Assembly (NCBI GenBank): GCA_947044405.1
Contig: CAMRHE010000012.1
Coordinates: 11,114,001-11,178,000 of the forward strand
Direction of reading: 5' to 3'
From: Leptodactylus fallax
Lineage: Eukaryota; Chordata; Amphibia; Anura; Leptodactylidae
Length of the DNA stretch: 64,000 nt
Shown here: piece by piece, positions 34,205 to 44,545 of the stretch
Layout of the letters: the number at the start of each line of letters is the position of its first letter
Position numbering within the stretch: position 1 is the stretch's first letter
Program-made: the position numbers and the translations under genes
Notes under the pieces: model-generated
Told to the model about the DNA's origin: nothing
What the model saw: the letters and a program-made list of their open reading frames with translations, nothing else
Databases searched by the model: none

Positions 34205-35489
34205 TATATAGCTTGTTGATATAGTCTTAGCTTTGTATGGTCGGTCCACGAGTAAAGAGACAGTTGATGTCACAGTGTTCACATCTGTGCATTCCAAAGG
34301 ATTATACATCACTGACATATGTTTACATCTATTTTATGCTTAAAGTCATATCTGGGGTCCCTAAATTAAACTCACTTACAGGATATGCTGAATGTGTCTA
34401 GTTTTCCTTTAATTCAGTGTCAGCTTAGGTCTAGGTATTACGTTGTGAATGATGAATTACAATCTAATTTTGTCTTTGAAGTTGCTACATATGGCATGTG
34501 TGAAATTTTTTAATTGACTGCAACACAGTCTTGTCTCTGGCTGTTGTCAGAAGTGCAATAGAAATATTTCACTCCTAAAGGCAGACTACGCAGAATATTA
34601 AAGTAATAGATCTTAACAGAAATGTTATTTTGGCATACCTCCCAAATGTCCCTCTTTTGGAGGGAGTCTCTACTATTGACCTAAGTCCCAATGTCCCTCT
34701 TTGCTCCTTAAACGTCCCTCTTTTTGATTTTGGAAATAGATGTGCATTAATAAATTTACTATGTTGTTCCAGAAACTTTCTATCTGGCCCGTAAATATAT
34801 ATTATATCCCAACCTATATATCATAATTTGGTGCATCTTAGATCTTAAAATGTCCATGTTTAGATATTGTTTGTGCTAATATTTTTTTTAGAGAAAACAA
34901 TTTAAACATATAGATATGTAAAGAAATTTTGACTTTCACCTAGTAAACAATGCGTCCCTCTTAAAGAGTCAAAAAAGTTGAAATTATATAGGTATATTTT
35001 GTGGCCAAAGCTCCATTTTTCAGATAGAGAACTACATATCCCCTGCATTGTGATACATTGAAATATTATAATGGTTGCCTGTAGGCTATAGCTGCCACTA
35101 GAAAGATCTGAGGAGCTTACTGTATACTTTGTTATTATTGATTTTAAAGGGGCATTCCATTAATTGAAAATTATCCACTATCTATGGAATAAGAGATAAA
35201 TGTCTGATCATCTGTAGTTTGACTACTGGGATCCCCATGATCATGATAAAAGGGATCTGGCTTCTCTTCAGCAGTCCCATAAAGATTAATTAAGTGGTGG
35301 TGTGCATGCACAACCTGCAGCTCCATTCATACTGGGCAGATAGAACCCCTATTTTTATGATAGGTTATAAGAAACATGACTTTTTAATTTGTTCCATGTT
35401 GTATGGGTAGTACCACTGGGGTTGGTACAATATATACTGTTAGTATGTTACCAGGGCATAATTTCTCAAATTGGAAAACCAGTGGAATA
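34199..35489. other. Intronic sequence with two old repeats
   Basis: 34632-34985 has CATACCTCCCAAATGTCCCT and TGCGTCCCTCTTAAAGAG at its ends, a pattern I associate with a frog DNA repeat (recall). 35150-35365 is related to 735-1000. No exon seen. Confidence 0.4.
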
Positions 35490-36365
35490 ATAAATAATAA
35501 TAATAACTTTATTCATATAGCACCAACATATTCCGTAGCACTTTACAAATCAGAGGACACATGAACAGACAATATGAGACATTACAATGTGACAAAGAAA
35601 TAAACATATCAAACAATAGGAGTGAGGGCCCTGCTCGTAAGAGCTTACATTCTATGAGGACATAGGGGGACACGAGGTCAGAGGGCTTGTTTGCTACCAT
35701 GGTCCAGCCATCTTTTAATAGAAAAGGTTGTGTAACTAAGGCTGTATGAACCCGTCACCAGCCTGTATCTGTGAATATACAGATACTAAGTGCAAGGAGT
35801 GCAGTGTAACTTCTAGATGGAGAGGACCGGATCTGAGGAACAGAGGAGGAAGGATAAAAGGTGTTATTGTTCTACACCTCCGCACACTACACTGTGATCA
35901 GGTCACGTGATAAGCCTGACTATACAGATGTGATTTTGTGTGTGGGAGAAGAAGTAAGCTGAGAGAGACCAAGAGAGGCGGTTAGTGATAGAAGGCGAGA
36001 GGCAGATGGAGAGACAGGGGTGTTAATGGGAATGTAAAAGTCACTCATAATGAGAGTAGGAACTTCACAGGATAGGAAGTTGGGAAGCCATGAAGAAAAG
36101 TGATCTAAGAACTAATAAGGTGAGCCAGGGGGACGGTAAATGACAGCGACTCACAGGGAGAAAGGGCGGAAGAGTCTGATAGTGTGGACCTCAAAAGAGG
36201 AGAAAGAGAGCGATGGTACTGGCGGAATGACCTGAAAAATGCATTGTGGTGATAGAAGGACACCAACCCTTCCACTTTGCCTATCCTCAGGTCTAGGGGT
36301 GTGTGAAAATTGGAGGCCATCATAACAGAGAGCAGCAGGGGATGCGGTGTCAGACTATCAGTGGA
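35490..36365 (-). pseudogene. L2-type LINE relic, internally deleted
   Basis: The minus strand carries pieces of the same L2 family as 46590-49645. 36365 down to about 35935 matches the endonuclease region (GATGGCCTCCAATTTTCACA, TACCGTCCCCCTGGCTCACC, ATGAGTGACTTTTACAT where the GDFN codons should be). 35690 down to 35490 matches the 3' UTR and tail (GAATATGTTGGTGCTATATG). The reverse transcriptase is missing, and 35700-35930 is not recognisable. Many stops; no function. Confidence 0.6.
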
Positions 36366-37020
36366 ATAAATAAAATATCTAATATTTGTGAAGGGCAAGT
36401 ACTATATGTTTCAACATATATCGCAATAGTTCAAACTCCCTTTTTTATTTTTATAAGAATCTTTAGCTTAGACACTGTGCCCTATTTGAATATTTGAAAC
36501 CTACTACAATCCTTGCTATTTGACCTTTTTTTTTCAATAATCCACACAAAGGGCATAGAGGTCTGTCAATATGCTATAAAGCAGGGGTAGGCAACCTTTT
36601 TTGTTCAGCGTGCCGATTATAATAAAAAAATCAAAGATGAGGTACTCGGAGTGCCGGTCAATAATTGTAAGTCTGACGACCCCTAAACTAAAGTCATATA
36701 CCACAAACCATAACACAGAAGTGCTGCCACCAGATGCTTTAGGACACATGCGCTTACTGCTATTTCCTGGGACGCTCCTGTACTTTCCGATTAGAAGCAA
36801 TGAAAGTACATGTGCAGCCCCCAATTAGTGGTAAATGTGTCCAGGAGCACCGTATGGCGGTATCCTTATGGTGAATACACACTATGTATCTGGATGCAGA
36901 TATATTTGGAACTTTTTCATTCGATGTAAAACTGGTGCATTTTTGCACAAAAAAAAACAAAGCCTGAGTTTTCTGTGCAAAAACACATCCTTAATATAGA
37001 AAACACACCGTTATACAGAA

Positions 37021-37855
37021 TAATGTCCCATAGTGGTCCCTGCACACGGTATTATGTCCCATAGCGGCCTCTGCACACAGTATTTGTCCCATAGCGGCCT
37101 CTGCACACAGTATTTGTCCCATAGCTGCCTCTGCACACAGTATTTGTCCCATAGCGGTCCCTGCACATGGATTGCCCAGCGGTCTCTGCACACAGTATTT
37201 GTCCCATAGCGGTCCCTGCACACGGTATTTTGTCCCATAGCGGTCCCTGCACACGGTATTATGTCCCATAGCGGTCCCTGCACACGGTATTATGTCCTAT
37301 AGCGGCCCCTGCACATGGTATTAGGTCCCATAGAGGCCCCTGCACACAGTATTTGTCCCATAGCGGCCTCTGCACACAGTATTTGTCCAATAGCTGCCTC
37401 TGCACACGGTATTTGTCCCATAGCTGCCTCTGCACACGGTATTTGTCCCATAGCTGCCTCTGCACACAGTATTTGTCCCATAGCTGCCATTGCACACAGT
37501 ATTTGTCCCATAGCTGCCTCTGCACACAGTATTTGTCCCATAGCGGCCTCTGCACACAGTATTTGTCCCATAGCGGCCTCTGCACACAGTATTTGTCCCA
37601 TAGCGGCCTCTGCACACAGTATTTGTCCCATAGCGGCCCCTGCACACGGTATATGTCCCATAGCGGCCTCTGCACACAGTATTTGTCCCATAGCGGCCCC
37701 TGCACACAGTAATATGTCCCATAACGGCCCCTGCACACGGTATATGTCCCATAGCATCCCCTGCACACGGTATATGTCCCATAGCGGCCCCTGCACACAG
37801 TATATGTCCCATAGTGGTCCCTGCACATGGTATTATGCTCTATAGTGGCCCCTGC
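37021..37855 (+). repeat. 30-bp minisatellite, about 28 units
   Basis: The unit is close to GTATTTGTCCCATAGCGGCC plus TCTGCACACA. From about 37341 to 37700 the period is exactly 30 bp; outside it drifts to 30-32 with variants (TAGCTGCC, TATATGTCCC). Because 30 is a multiple of 3, all frames stay open on both strands and give meaningless repetitive peptides up to 189 codons. Units of the same family, few in number, occur at 56100-56290 and 59215-59335. Confidence 0.95.
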
Positions 37856-37904
37856 ACACTCACTAGCTATTATTATACTGTGGGGTCTCTTCAGACCACA
37901 GAGT

Positions 37905-38240
37905 ATAATAAGTGGAGGGCAAAGAGAGGTGATGAAACATAAAAAACAATGTTAACTCACCATTCCACGCTCCTCAGCCGCTCTGTATCTTCGGGCGCTT
38001 CTGCCTGTAGTCAGCGATCGCTCATTAAGTCAGGGGTCACGTCGCGTCATTATGCGTAATGACGTCAGACGCAGATGCGACCCCTGAGGCCCTGTCAGCT
38101 GACTTCAGGCAGAAGCGCCTGAAGAGTACACAGCGGCTGCGGAGCGTGGAATGGTGAGTAACATTGTTTTTTATGTTTGATCATCTCCCCGGGGTTCCGC
38201 TTATTATACTCGGAGGTTTGAAGAGACCCCACAGTATAAT
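37905..38240. repeat. Long fold-back inside the hAT element
   Basis: The left arm holds ACATAAAAAACAATGTTAAC, CCATTCCACGCTCC, GGCGCTTCTGCCTG. The right arm holds the reverse complement in mirrored order: CAGGCAGAAGCGCC, GGAGCGTGGAATGG, AACATTGTTTTTTATGT. The centre is CpG-rich (GCGTAATGACGTCAGACGC). The outer edges are the TATTATACTGTGGGGTCT motif and its inverse at about 38225. Confidence 0.85.
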
Positions 38241-38587
38241 AATAGCAGTTTCGTTTCGGCCGTGTTTGGTCCGATCGAAACTGCTGGGTGAGGAGTCCGC
38301 TGCCGTGCCAGGGAAATATGCCTCTCGTGCCAAGAGTGGCACGCGTGCCATAGGTTGCCAACCCCTGCTATAAAGCAAGATTGGAAGTGTCTTGTCCACA
38401 GTCTTCCATTTGTGCTTATTGGAACATACTCAGTGGTCAAATCTGTTTACTTCACCCATTAAAACCTATAAAGCCTCATACACGCAAACGTTGAAAAAAG
38501 GTTATCAGATTATATATGTTTTGGAAAAAGTGCACAAAATTTATATAAGAGAATAAAAAAATAAGAAATGTCTTTCTTGTACATAGT

Positions 38588-38785
38588 GGAAGAGTGAAGA
38601 AATCAGGCGATACCTTTTAGAGGCTAACTGAGTATATTTATAAGTAAGCTTTCAGGAGTACTCGCTCCTTTCATCAGACATGGTGTGATACAAGAACTGA
38701 AAATTAACAGATTTTTATACACATGGTTTTCAAAGCATTTTAGAGTCCTTAAAAAAAATTGCAATCTAAGTAGAGAAGTTATTTA
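38588..38785 (-). repeat. Penelope terminal repeat, 3' copy
   Basis: Reverse complement of 41270-41468 with few differences. It begins at the target-site junction with GGAAGAGTGAAGAAATCAGG. Confidence 0.9.
38650..38677 (-). ncRNA. Hammerhead-ribozyme-like core (sense strand)
   Basis: The minus strand reads CTGATGA, A, AGGAG, CGAGTA, CTCCT, GAAA. These are the two conserved hammerhead boxes either side of a 5-bp stem with a 6-nt loop. Penelope-like elements are known to carry hammerhead motifs. I could not find a convincing helix I, helix III and cleavage triplet around it, so activity is doubtful. Confidence 0.4.
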
Positions 38786-38944
38786 CAACAGGTCAAAAAA
38801 ACAGTCTGGAAACTTGTGGTGCGTGACGGAGGGATCAGTAATTCTTGCTGTTATCTGTTTGCTATCAGGAGGTGATTTGTGTCCCTCACAGTTCATACAT
38901 AGTGTGATTTGAAGCTGGCATGAATATTGAGTTCAGTTCATGGT

Positions 38945-41269
38945 TCAAACATAGTGTGACATGAAGCTGGCATGAATATTAAGTCCAAATTGCAGAGTTT
39001 GAAATTTTTGCATAAATTTGTACTCCATTTCTTTCCTTTTCTCCTGTGTCTTAAAATGTCCCATTAAAACCACAACCCGCAAATCTTCAATAGAGTGGTT
39101 TTCTCCAGAGAAATGTGCGGCCACTGGGAGATCTGTTCTGCTGTTATTAATGGTGGATCTGTGTGAGTTCATTCGTTGACTAAGTCTCTGCCCTGTTTCC
39201 CCCACATAGAGGCCTGTGGTGGGACATTGCACACACATTATGAGGTACACCACATTGGAAGACCTGCAGGAAAATGTCCCCCTAATTCTGTGCACCTGTT
39301 GTGACTGTGGGATAGGTACACTGTCAGCGGTGTGGATGTGCTTGCAGGTCATGCACCTTTTATGTAGGCAAGGTGAGGTGCCATTTTCAGTTGGGGCCTT
39401 CAGGGCACTCCGGACGATAATGCGCCTCAGGTTTGGTGGTTGTCGAAAGGAGAGGAGAGGGGGGACTGGAAATATGTCCTTGAGTCTGTTGTCCCTATGT
39501 AGCACAGGTTGGAGCTCCTTGGCAATCCTTCGTAGGATCTCCAGCTGTGGGTTGTAGGTGACAACTAAGGGCACTCGGGCATCTTTCTGGGTCTCTCTAT
39601 ATGTGAGCAGACTGTCTCTGTTAATGGCTGCTGCTTTGTTTAATTGGTTGTCTGTCACTTTTGGTTTGTATCCCAATCTGAGAAATTTCATCCTCAGATC
39701 CAGGAGGTGCTTGTCCAGGTCTGTTTTGTCGGAGCAAATACGATTGTATCGTATAGCCTGGCTGTAGATTATAGATTGTCTTGTGTGCTTGGGGTGGAAG
39801 CTGTCGTTTCTCAGGTAGGCCGTTCTGTCAGTGGGTTTGTGGTATATTGATGTGAGTAGCCGGTGGTCTTTAATGTATATTGTGGTATCCAGAAAGTGAA
39901 TTTCACTCCCTGAATAGCTAAGTTTAAGGTTGATGGTCGGGTGAAAGTCATTGAAGTCATTATGGAATTGAAGTAGGGCCTCCTCACCTGCAGTCCAGAT
40001 GACAAGGATATCATCGATATAACGAAGGTAAATCATAGGTTTGGTGGCGCATGTTGATAAATATGTTCCTTCCATTTCTGCCATAAAGAGATTTGCATAT
40101 TGGGGTGCACATCTGGTCCCCATTGAAGTTCCCATTCGCTGTAGATATAGATCCTCTCCAAAGGTAAAATGGTTGTGGCTAAGGATGAATTGTATGAGCT
40201 GCGTTACTGGTTCTGTTGGGAGGTTTTGTTTTGCCAGGTGTACCCGACATGCTGCAACTCCATCCTTGTGGGGAATGTTGGTATACAGGGATTCCACATC
40301 CATGGTGGCCAAAATGGTACCCTCAGGTAGTGGGCCCAGGGCATTCAGTTTGTTAAGAAGGTCAGTGGTGTCCTGGATATAGCTTGGAGTATCCCTGACA
40401 AGGGGTTTTAGGAGATTTTCCACCCAACCTGAGATGTTTTCTGTCAGTGTCCCAATGCCAGAAATGATAGGCCTCCCAGGGTTGCCATCTTTGTGTATCT
40501 TTGGGAGCATATAGAAGCAGCCCGGCCTGGGATCTTGTGGGATAAGTCCTTTTACCTGATTCTGGATCTGGACTGGAAACTCCTTGATCATACTCTTTAG
40601 TTCTTTCATATAGGCCTCTGTGGGATCACTTCCAAGTTTGGAGTAATGGATGGGATTTGACAGTTGCCTGTTTGCTTCCTGGATATAGTCTGAGGTGTTC
40701 ATTATGACTATTGCGCCCCCTTTGTCAGCCGGTTTTATTATTATATCCTGATTTTCTTTCAGTGAAGTAATAGCCTTCTGTTCTTGCAGGGTTAGGTTAT
40801 GCACCTGTTTCTTTTGTTTCTCCAGGATTTCTGATTTTACTTTGCTTCTGAAACAGTCAATATATTTATCCAGTGCTGCATTAGCTCCAGGGCGTGGGGT
40901 CCAGGTAGATTTTTTGGTAGGATTCCTTATGGGCTGTTCCATCTCAGAGTCGCTGCTGTATGGAAGGTCTTTGTCATAAAAATATTCCCTTAATCTCATT
41001 TTTCTGAGAAACTCCTCCATATCATTGCAGAGTTGGATATGGTCAGTGCGTGCTGAGGGGCAGAAGGACAGACCTTTGGAGAGAACTGACATTTCGTGTT
41101 TGTTTGGCTCATAAGAGGAAAGATTCACAACACAGCTTTGCTGAGCTGGGCTAGTACTTGCGGTTGTAGTAATGAGGCCTTTTTGTCTCAGTCTGTGGAG
41201 CTTTTTCTTTTTGTTGTTAATAAGCATATCCTGAAGTTTCCAGTAGTATGTGTGGAGTTTGGCCTTCAT
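38945..41269 (-). CDS. Penelope-like reverse transcriptase/GIY-YIG endonuclease, intact
   Basis: 774-codon intact frame from ATG 41269, immediately inside the 5' terminal repeat, to the stop at 38945. The protein would copy element RNA at a nicked chromosomal end. RT motifs by residue: IIKPADKGGAIVIM (177-190), MLPKIHKDGNPGRPIISG (254-271), MDVESLYTNIP (323-333), GTRCAPQYANLFM (384-396), the catalytic YLRYIDDILV (414-423) and HFLDTTIY (458-465). A Cys/His stretch CLHKRCMTCKHI (634-645) precedes a GIY-YIG domain: VVYLIMC (673-679), LYVGETGQRLSQRM (687-700), then His703. No stop or frameshift, and the length matches known Penelope proteins. It lies antisense to the host TRPC gene. Neptune versus Poseidon branch not decided. 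Confidence 0.93.
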   Translation of the reverse strand: MKAKLHTYYWKLQDMLINNKKKKLHRLRQKGLITTTASTSPAQQSCVVNLSSYEPNKHEMSVLSKGLSFCPSARTDHIQLCNDMEEFLRKMRLREYFYDKDLPYSSDSEMEQPIRNPTKKSTWTPRPGANAALDKYIDCFRSKVKSEILEKQKKQVHNLTLQEQKAITSLKENQDIIIKPADKGGAIVIMNTSDYIQEANRQLSNPIHYSKLGSDPTEAYMKELKSMIKEFPVQIQNQVKGLIPQDPRPGCFYMLPKIHKDGNPGRPIISGIGTLTENISGWVENLLKPLVRDTPSYIQDTTDLLNKLNALGPLPEGTILATMDVESLYTNIPHKDGVAACRVHLAKQNLPTEPVTQLIQFILSHNHFTFGEDLYLQRMGTSMGTRCAPQYANLFMAEMEGTYLSTCATKPMIYLRYIDDILVIWTAGEEALLQFHNDFNDFHPTINLKLSYSGSEIHFLDTTIYIKDHRLLTSIYHKPTDRTAYLRNDSFHPKHTRQSIIYSQAIRYNRICSDKTDLDKHLLDLRMKFLRLGYKPKVTDNQLNKAAAINRDSLLTYRETQKDARVPLVVTYNPQLEILRRIAKELQPVLHRDNRLKDIFPVPPLLSFRQPPNLRRIIVRSALKAPTENGTSPCLHKRCMTCKHIHTADSVPIPQSQQVHRIRGTFSCRSSNVVYLIMCVQCPTTGLYVGETGQRLSQRMNSHRSTINNSRTDLPVAAHFSGENHSIEDLRVVVLMGHFKTQEKRKEMEYKFMQKFQTLQFGLNIHASFMSHYV

Positions 41270-41468
41270 TAAATAACTTCTCTACTTAGATTGCAATTTT
41301 TTTTAAGGACTCTAAAATGCTTTGAAAACCATGTGTATAAAAATCTGTTAATTTTCAGTTCTTGTATCACACCATGTCTGATGAAGGGAGCGAGTACTCC
41401 TGAAAGCTTACTTATAAATATACTCAGTTAGCCTCTAAAAGGTATCTCCTGATTTCTTCACTCTTCCA
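41270..41468 (+). repeat. Penelope terminal repeat, 5' copy
   Basis: Inverted partner of 38588-38785. It starts at the base before the ORF's ATG and runs to TCTTCCAC. Confidence 0.9.
41378..41405 (+). ncRNA. Hammerhead-like core in the second terminal repeat
   Basis: Plus strand CTGATGA, then AGGGAGCGAGTACTCCT, then GAAA. Here the stem is weakened by an A-to-G change relative to the 3' copy. It is antisense to the Penelope ORF. Confidence 0.3.
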
Positions 41469-42367
41469 CTACTTTCAATGGCTAACACGGTACAACATTA
41501 TACTACTATTTCTTGTACATAGTAGGAAATCTGTTGTAAATTATTTATTTTTCACCTAAATGTATCATTTGGGTGATTGTTGTCTGTGTTTGTAATATAT
41601 GATAAAATATCCATATTTTTTGGTTAACAAAAATGTAGACCATACCTTACTATGGATTCATAGGGAGTTATCACCATCCAAAGTGTACAAATAGCTTCAC
41701 AGCAACGAATGGTCTCATGAAAATGTGTTAAGATATAACTTATTGCAAAGAAGCTGCTACCCATTGAAGGAATGGAATGTCATAGGCTTAGGACCTGGAA
41801 GCAATGGAATAAAGATTATGTCTTGAACCATGCAAACTTTATTTGTTTACTAAGTTCATATATGTGTGAAAATGTCATGAAGACATCTATTAAACTGTCC
41901 TTATTGCACACTTCTAAAGATGAGACCAATTGTTATTGCTTGTCACTCAGGTAAAAAATTACTAAGCACTAGCTTTATAAACAATGAACATCAGAGAAAT
42001 CTTGGATGTATTTGCCTTCTGTTGAAGCAAACTTGCAAAAAAGTATGTAGGGACCATTTGTGCACTTTGAGTTGTTAATATTTGTGCACATAAGGCTGTA
42101 AATATCAAACTAGAATCATTCAGTAGGTTGGCCCAGCGTGCAGTCTATGGTTATTCAGCTAATCTGACCATTGGGCTGACTGCCATTTCACTAGATGAGT
42201 TTCGTGTTACACTTGGTGAAGGCAATGTAGTTATTATGGTACTTTAAGTGTTTTTATCTACTTTCTTTTTCCATGTGACACATGGAATTTTATTGCTATT
42301 TAAATAAAAGGTATATGTTTTTTGATCTAGCACTATAGGGTATCTTTTTGTAGGTTATATATATTGA

Positions 42368-42560
42368 TTGATTTTAATTTTGCTTACTTATATAGCACCA
42401 TCATATCCTTTAGCACTTTATAGATATAGTCAACACTGTCCCAACTAGGCCTCACCATCTAAATTCCCTACCAGTATGTCTTTGGAGTGTGGGAGTAAAA
42501 CTGGAGTACCTGGAGGAAGCCCATGCAAATTCAGGGGGAAGATATACACTCCTTGCAGAT
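42368..42560 (-). repeat. Interspersed repeat, TATATAGCACC / GGAGTGTGGGAG family
   Basis: Contains TTATATAGCACCATCATAT, CCTACCAGTATGTCTTTGGA and GTACCTGGAGGAAGCCCATG. A second copy is at 44850-45085. Looks like a LINE-tail or SINE-derived repeat; class unresolved. Confidence 0.55.
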
Positions 42561-43159
42561 TTTGTCCTTGAAGATGAGTTGATCTTGTTTAAAAATGTGT
42601 ATTTATTGGTTTGATGTGTTTGATATTATGATTATCATTGGTTTAATACCTCCCAACTAAAATGTAGGAAAGTGTTAAAACACTAACTTTAAAAAAACTG
42701 AATGAATGAGAAATATTGGATGTATTTCAGAAGACTTGGGATAAGGCACACAAGAGGTATAAGTTTACAGCTAAAGAAGATGTTTTTCTTGTATGTGTCA
42801 TTTGCTGTTGATCTGAGAAGGTCTCTTGGGATTTATGATAGCTCATTCCTTCACTGAAGTCCAGTATAATGGCAAGAAATCTTCTTGATGACATGACAGC
42901 TCTCAGAAGAGCATGGCTTGTAAAACAGAAAAGAATCAGTGTGTGGATAGGACTGAGTTGACTAATCAGGATTCCCAAATAACAGCGCTTGTAACTTGTC
43001 ACAGCTATCTGAAGCTCGTTTTGAAATATTGCACTTGGAAAATTGAAATTAACTTTGTAAGAATTCTTTATAATAGTTATTTTACTAAAATAAATTAGGC
43101 AAGACCCTCTGTTCTACAGTAAATCCTTTCTACAGTTATTTTACTTTACAGTGGCTTTT

Positions 43160-43390
43160 CCTTGACCATCACAAAGTAATGGTGTGTTCACATCTGCATA
43201 GTTTGAGCCATTCTTTTGGTCCTTCGTAGAACCAGAAGAGCAGATTAAACAGTAAAGACAGTCCATCTGATGATGGAAAGCAACAGATCCTGAGGGACTC
43301 CATTGACTATAATGGGGTCCTTCAGGTATCTCTTGTTTTCTACCTAACATCACCAGATGAAAAAAATTGTGCTTGCCCATGATGTACTCA
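43160..43390 (+). repeat. Interspersed repeat, GTTCACATCTGCA type
   Basis: GTGTTCACATCTGCA and CCATTGACTATAATGGGGTC are motifs shared in style with 51890-52060 and 55255-55480. Class unresolved. Confidence 0.35.
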
Positions 43391-43744
43391 TGGTGTACTC
43401 ACTTACTCCTTGATAGAGGTGTTTATGGGGGGCTGGGAGGGACATTGTACATACTGAGTAGAGTACTGTCATTCATGTTGTTTGTATGCGTCAGTATATT
43501 AGTTCATAAAAAAGCTTTATAGCATATACAGTTCCCTGTACAATACTTAGTTTTGGGTTAACAGTTTTGGGAATTTGGGACTATTATAGATCAGTTCTGT
43601 TACACTTGTATTAAGGGTCTGTATGTTGTGTTATGTCTAAGCATGTTTTTCCATAGAACATAAATACGATTTGTCACCACTCATGCCGTATCAGTTTCAG
43701 TAATATTTAGCATTCCTCATGAAATAACATTTCTGCATTGTCTT

Positions 43745-44290
43745 TGTGTTACGTCCGCACCCGTTCGAGCTTCTGCGCCATCCGGCCGCATGCTGTGGCG
43801 CAGGAGGTGGGTCCGGCGGTGGTTCCTTCCTTTGGGTTCTTCTTGTATTGTTTGAGCACTGTCCTATTCCCTCTCCTCTGTAATTGATTTTCCACCACAC
43901 CCATCTCCTTTACCTTGGTTTCCCTCTGTTCCTCTAATAGTTAATCTTAGCCTTACCTGTGTGATTGACAGCCTATCCTCCTATCAAGTCTGGGGAGGGT
44001 TCTTCCTTTCTATTTATTGCTTGCTCACATTCACATTGGCGCTTGCTATTGCCTTGTGCGTACTTGCTATTACTCCTGGCTGTTTTGTTACCTGAATTCT
44101 TATTTTTGACCTCTGGCTTTGACTTTGACTATTCTCTTGGATTTTGATTCTGTACTGCATTGCTCGACTGTTACTGACCCCTTGGCTAGCTGACCTCCCT
44201 TTTGTTGTTGTTTGTCCTGTCTGCGTTCTGTGTTATCACTTATGTCAAGAAGGGCCCTGACATTCAGGCAAGCCCTGCAGCCCTCAGGCA
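43745..44290 (+). repeat. Interspersed repeat, possible LTR or unclassified
   Basis: GC-richer block starting TGTTACGTCCGCACCCGTTC with a pyrimidine-rich body (TTGACTTTGACTATTCTCTT). No coding frame. The TG start and lack of domains would suit a solo LTR, but no CA end or target duplication was confirmed. Confidence 0.3.
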
Positions 44291-44545
44291 TGGTGCCATA
44301 CATTGCATAGTGGCTGTTCCTGGTTTTGTTGCTCAGTCAAATTCATTGAAATGGGATTGCTCTACAGAAGGACCACATGACTGGTGGATGTGATTTCACA
44401 GTTCACAAAGGTTGTGATGATTGCTGGAGTGCCCTGGCCCTTCAATCATTGATTAGTAGGAGGGCTTGGAGTCCCATTAATGTGATTTTTATGACCTACC
44501 CTAAGCATAGGCCATCAATATACAAATGTCGGAAAATCCCTGTAG
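44291..44545 (-). repeat. Fold-back type repeat end
   Basis: Ends CTAAGCATAGGCCATCAATA, then GTCGGAAAATCCC, the inverse of the AAGGGGTTTTCC-style termini seen elsewhere in the window. Only one end identified. Confidence 0.35.

Larger units (their letters stand above)
36582..38367. mobile_element. hAT non-autonomous element with minisatellite core
   Basis: An 8-bp duplication CTATAAAG (36574-36581, 38368-38375) flanks CAGGGGTAGGCAACCT and AGGTTGCCAACCCCTG, typical hAT ends. The 1786-bp body holds a 30-bp minisatellite (37021-37855) and a long fold-back (37905-38240). No transposase. The outer ends differ from the CAGTGGCGTAA-type hAT elements at 32764 and 58601, yet the core is shared with them. 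Confidence 0.88.
38588..41508 (-). mobile_element. Penelope-like retroelement, apparently complete
   Basis: A perfect 15-bp duplication TTTCTTGTACATAGT (38573-38587 and 41509-41523) flanks a 2.92-kb element. It has terminal repeats of about 198 bp in inverted orientation (38588-38785 and 41270-41468) plus a 40-bp extension at the 5' side (41469-41508, containing GGCTAACACGGTACAAC). One intact frame fills the interior. Inverted terminal repeats, an RT joined to GIY-YIG and a single ORF are all known for Penelope-like elements. Confidence 0.93.

Noticed and set aside
37011..37845. Several repetitive reading frames of 66-189 codons on both strands
   Set aside because: They are a by-product of a 30-bp tandem repeat whose period is a multiple of three; all frames stay open and the peptides have no domain.
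37021..37855. Possible CRISPR array
   Set aside because: Units are contiguous with no unique spacers, and the window is a vertebrate genome.
39216..40382. Plus-strand frames up to 113 codons opposite the Penelope ORF
   Set aside because: Antisense shadows of the intact 774-codon frame.
43745..44290. Solo LTR of a retrovirus-like element
   Set aside because: It has a TG start and suitable size, but no CA end, target duplication or internal retroviral sequence was found, so it is left unclassified.
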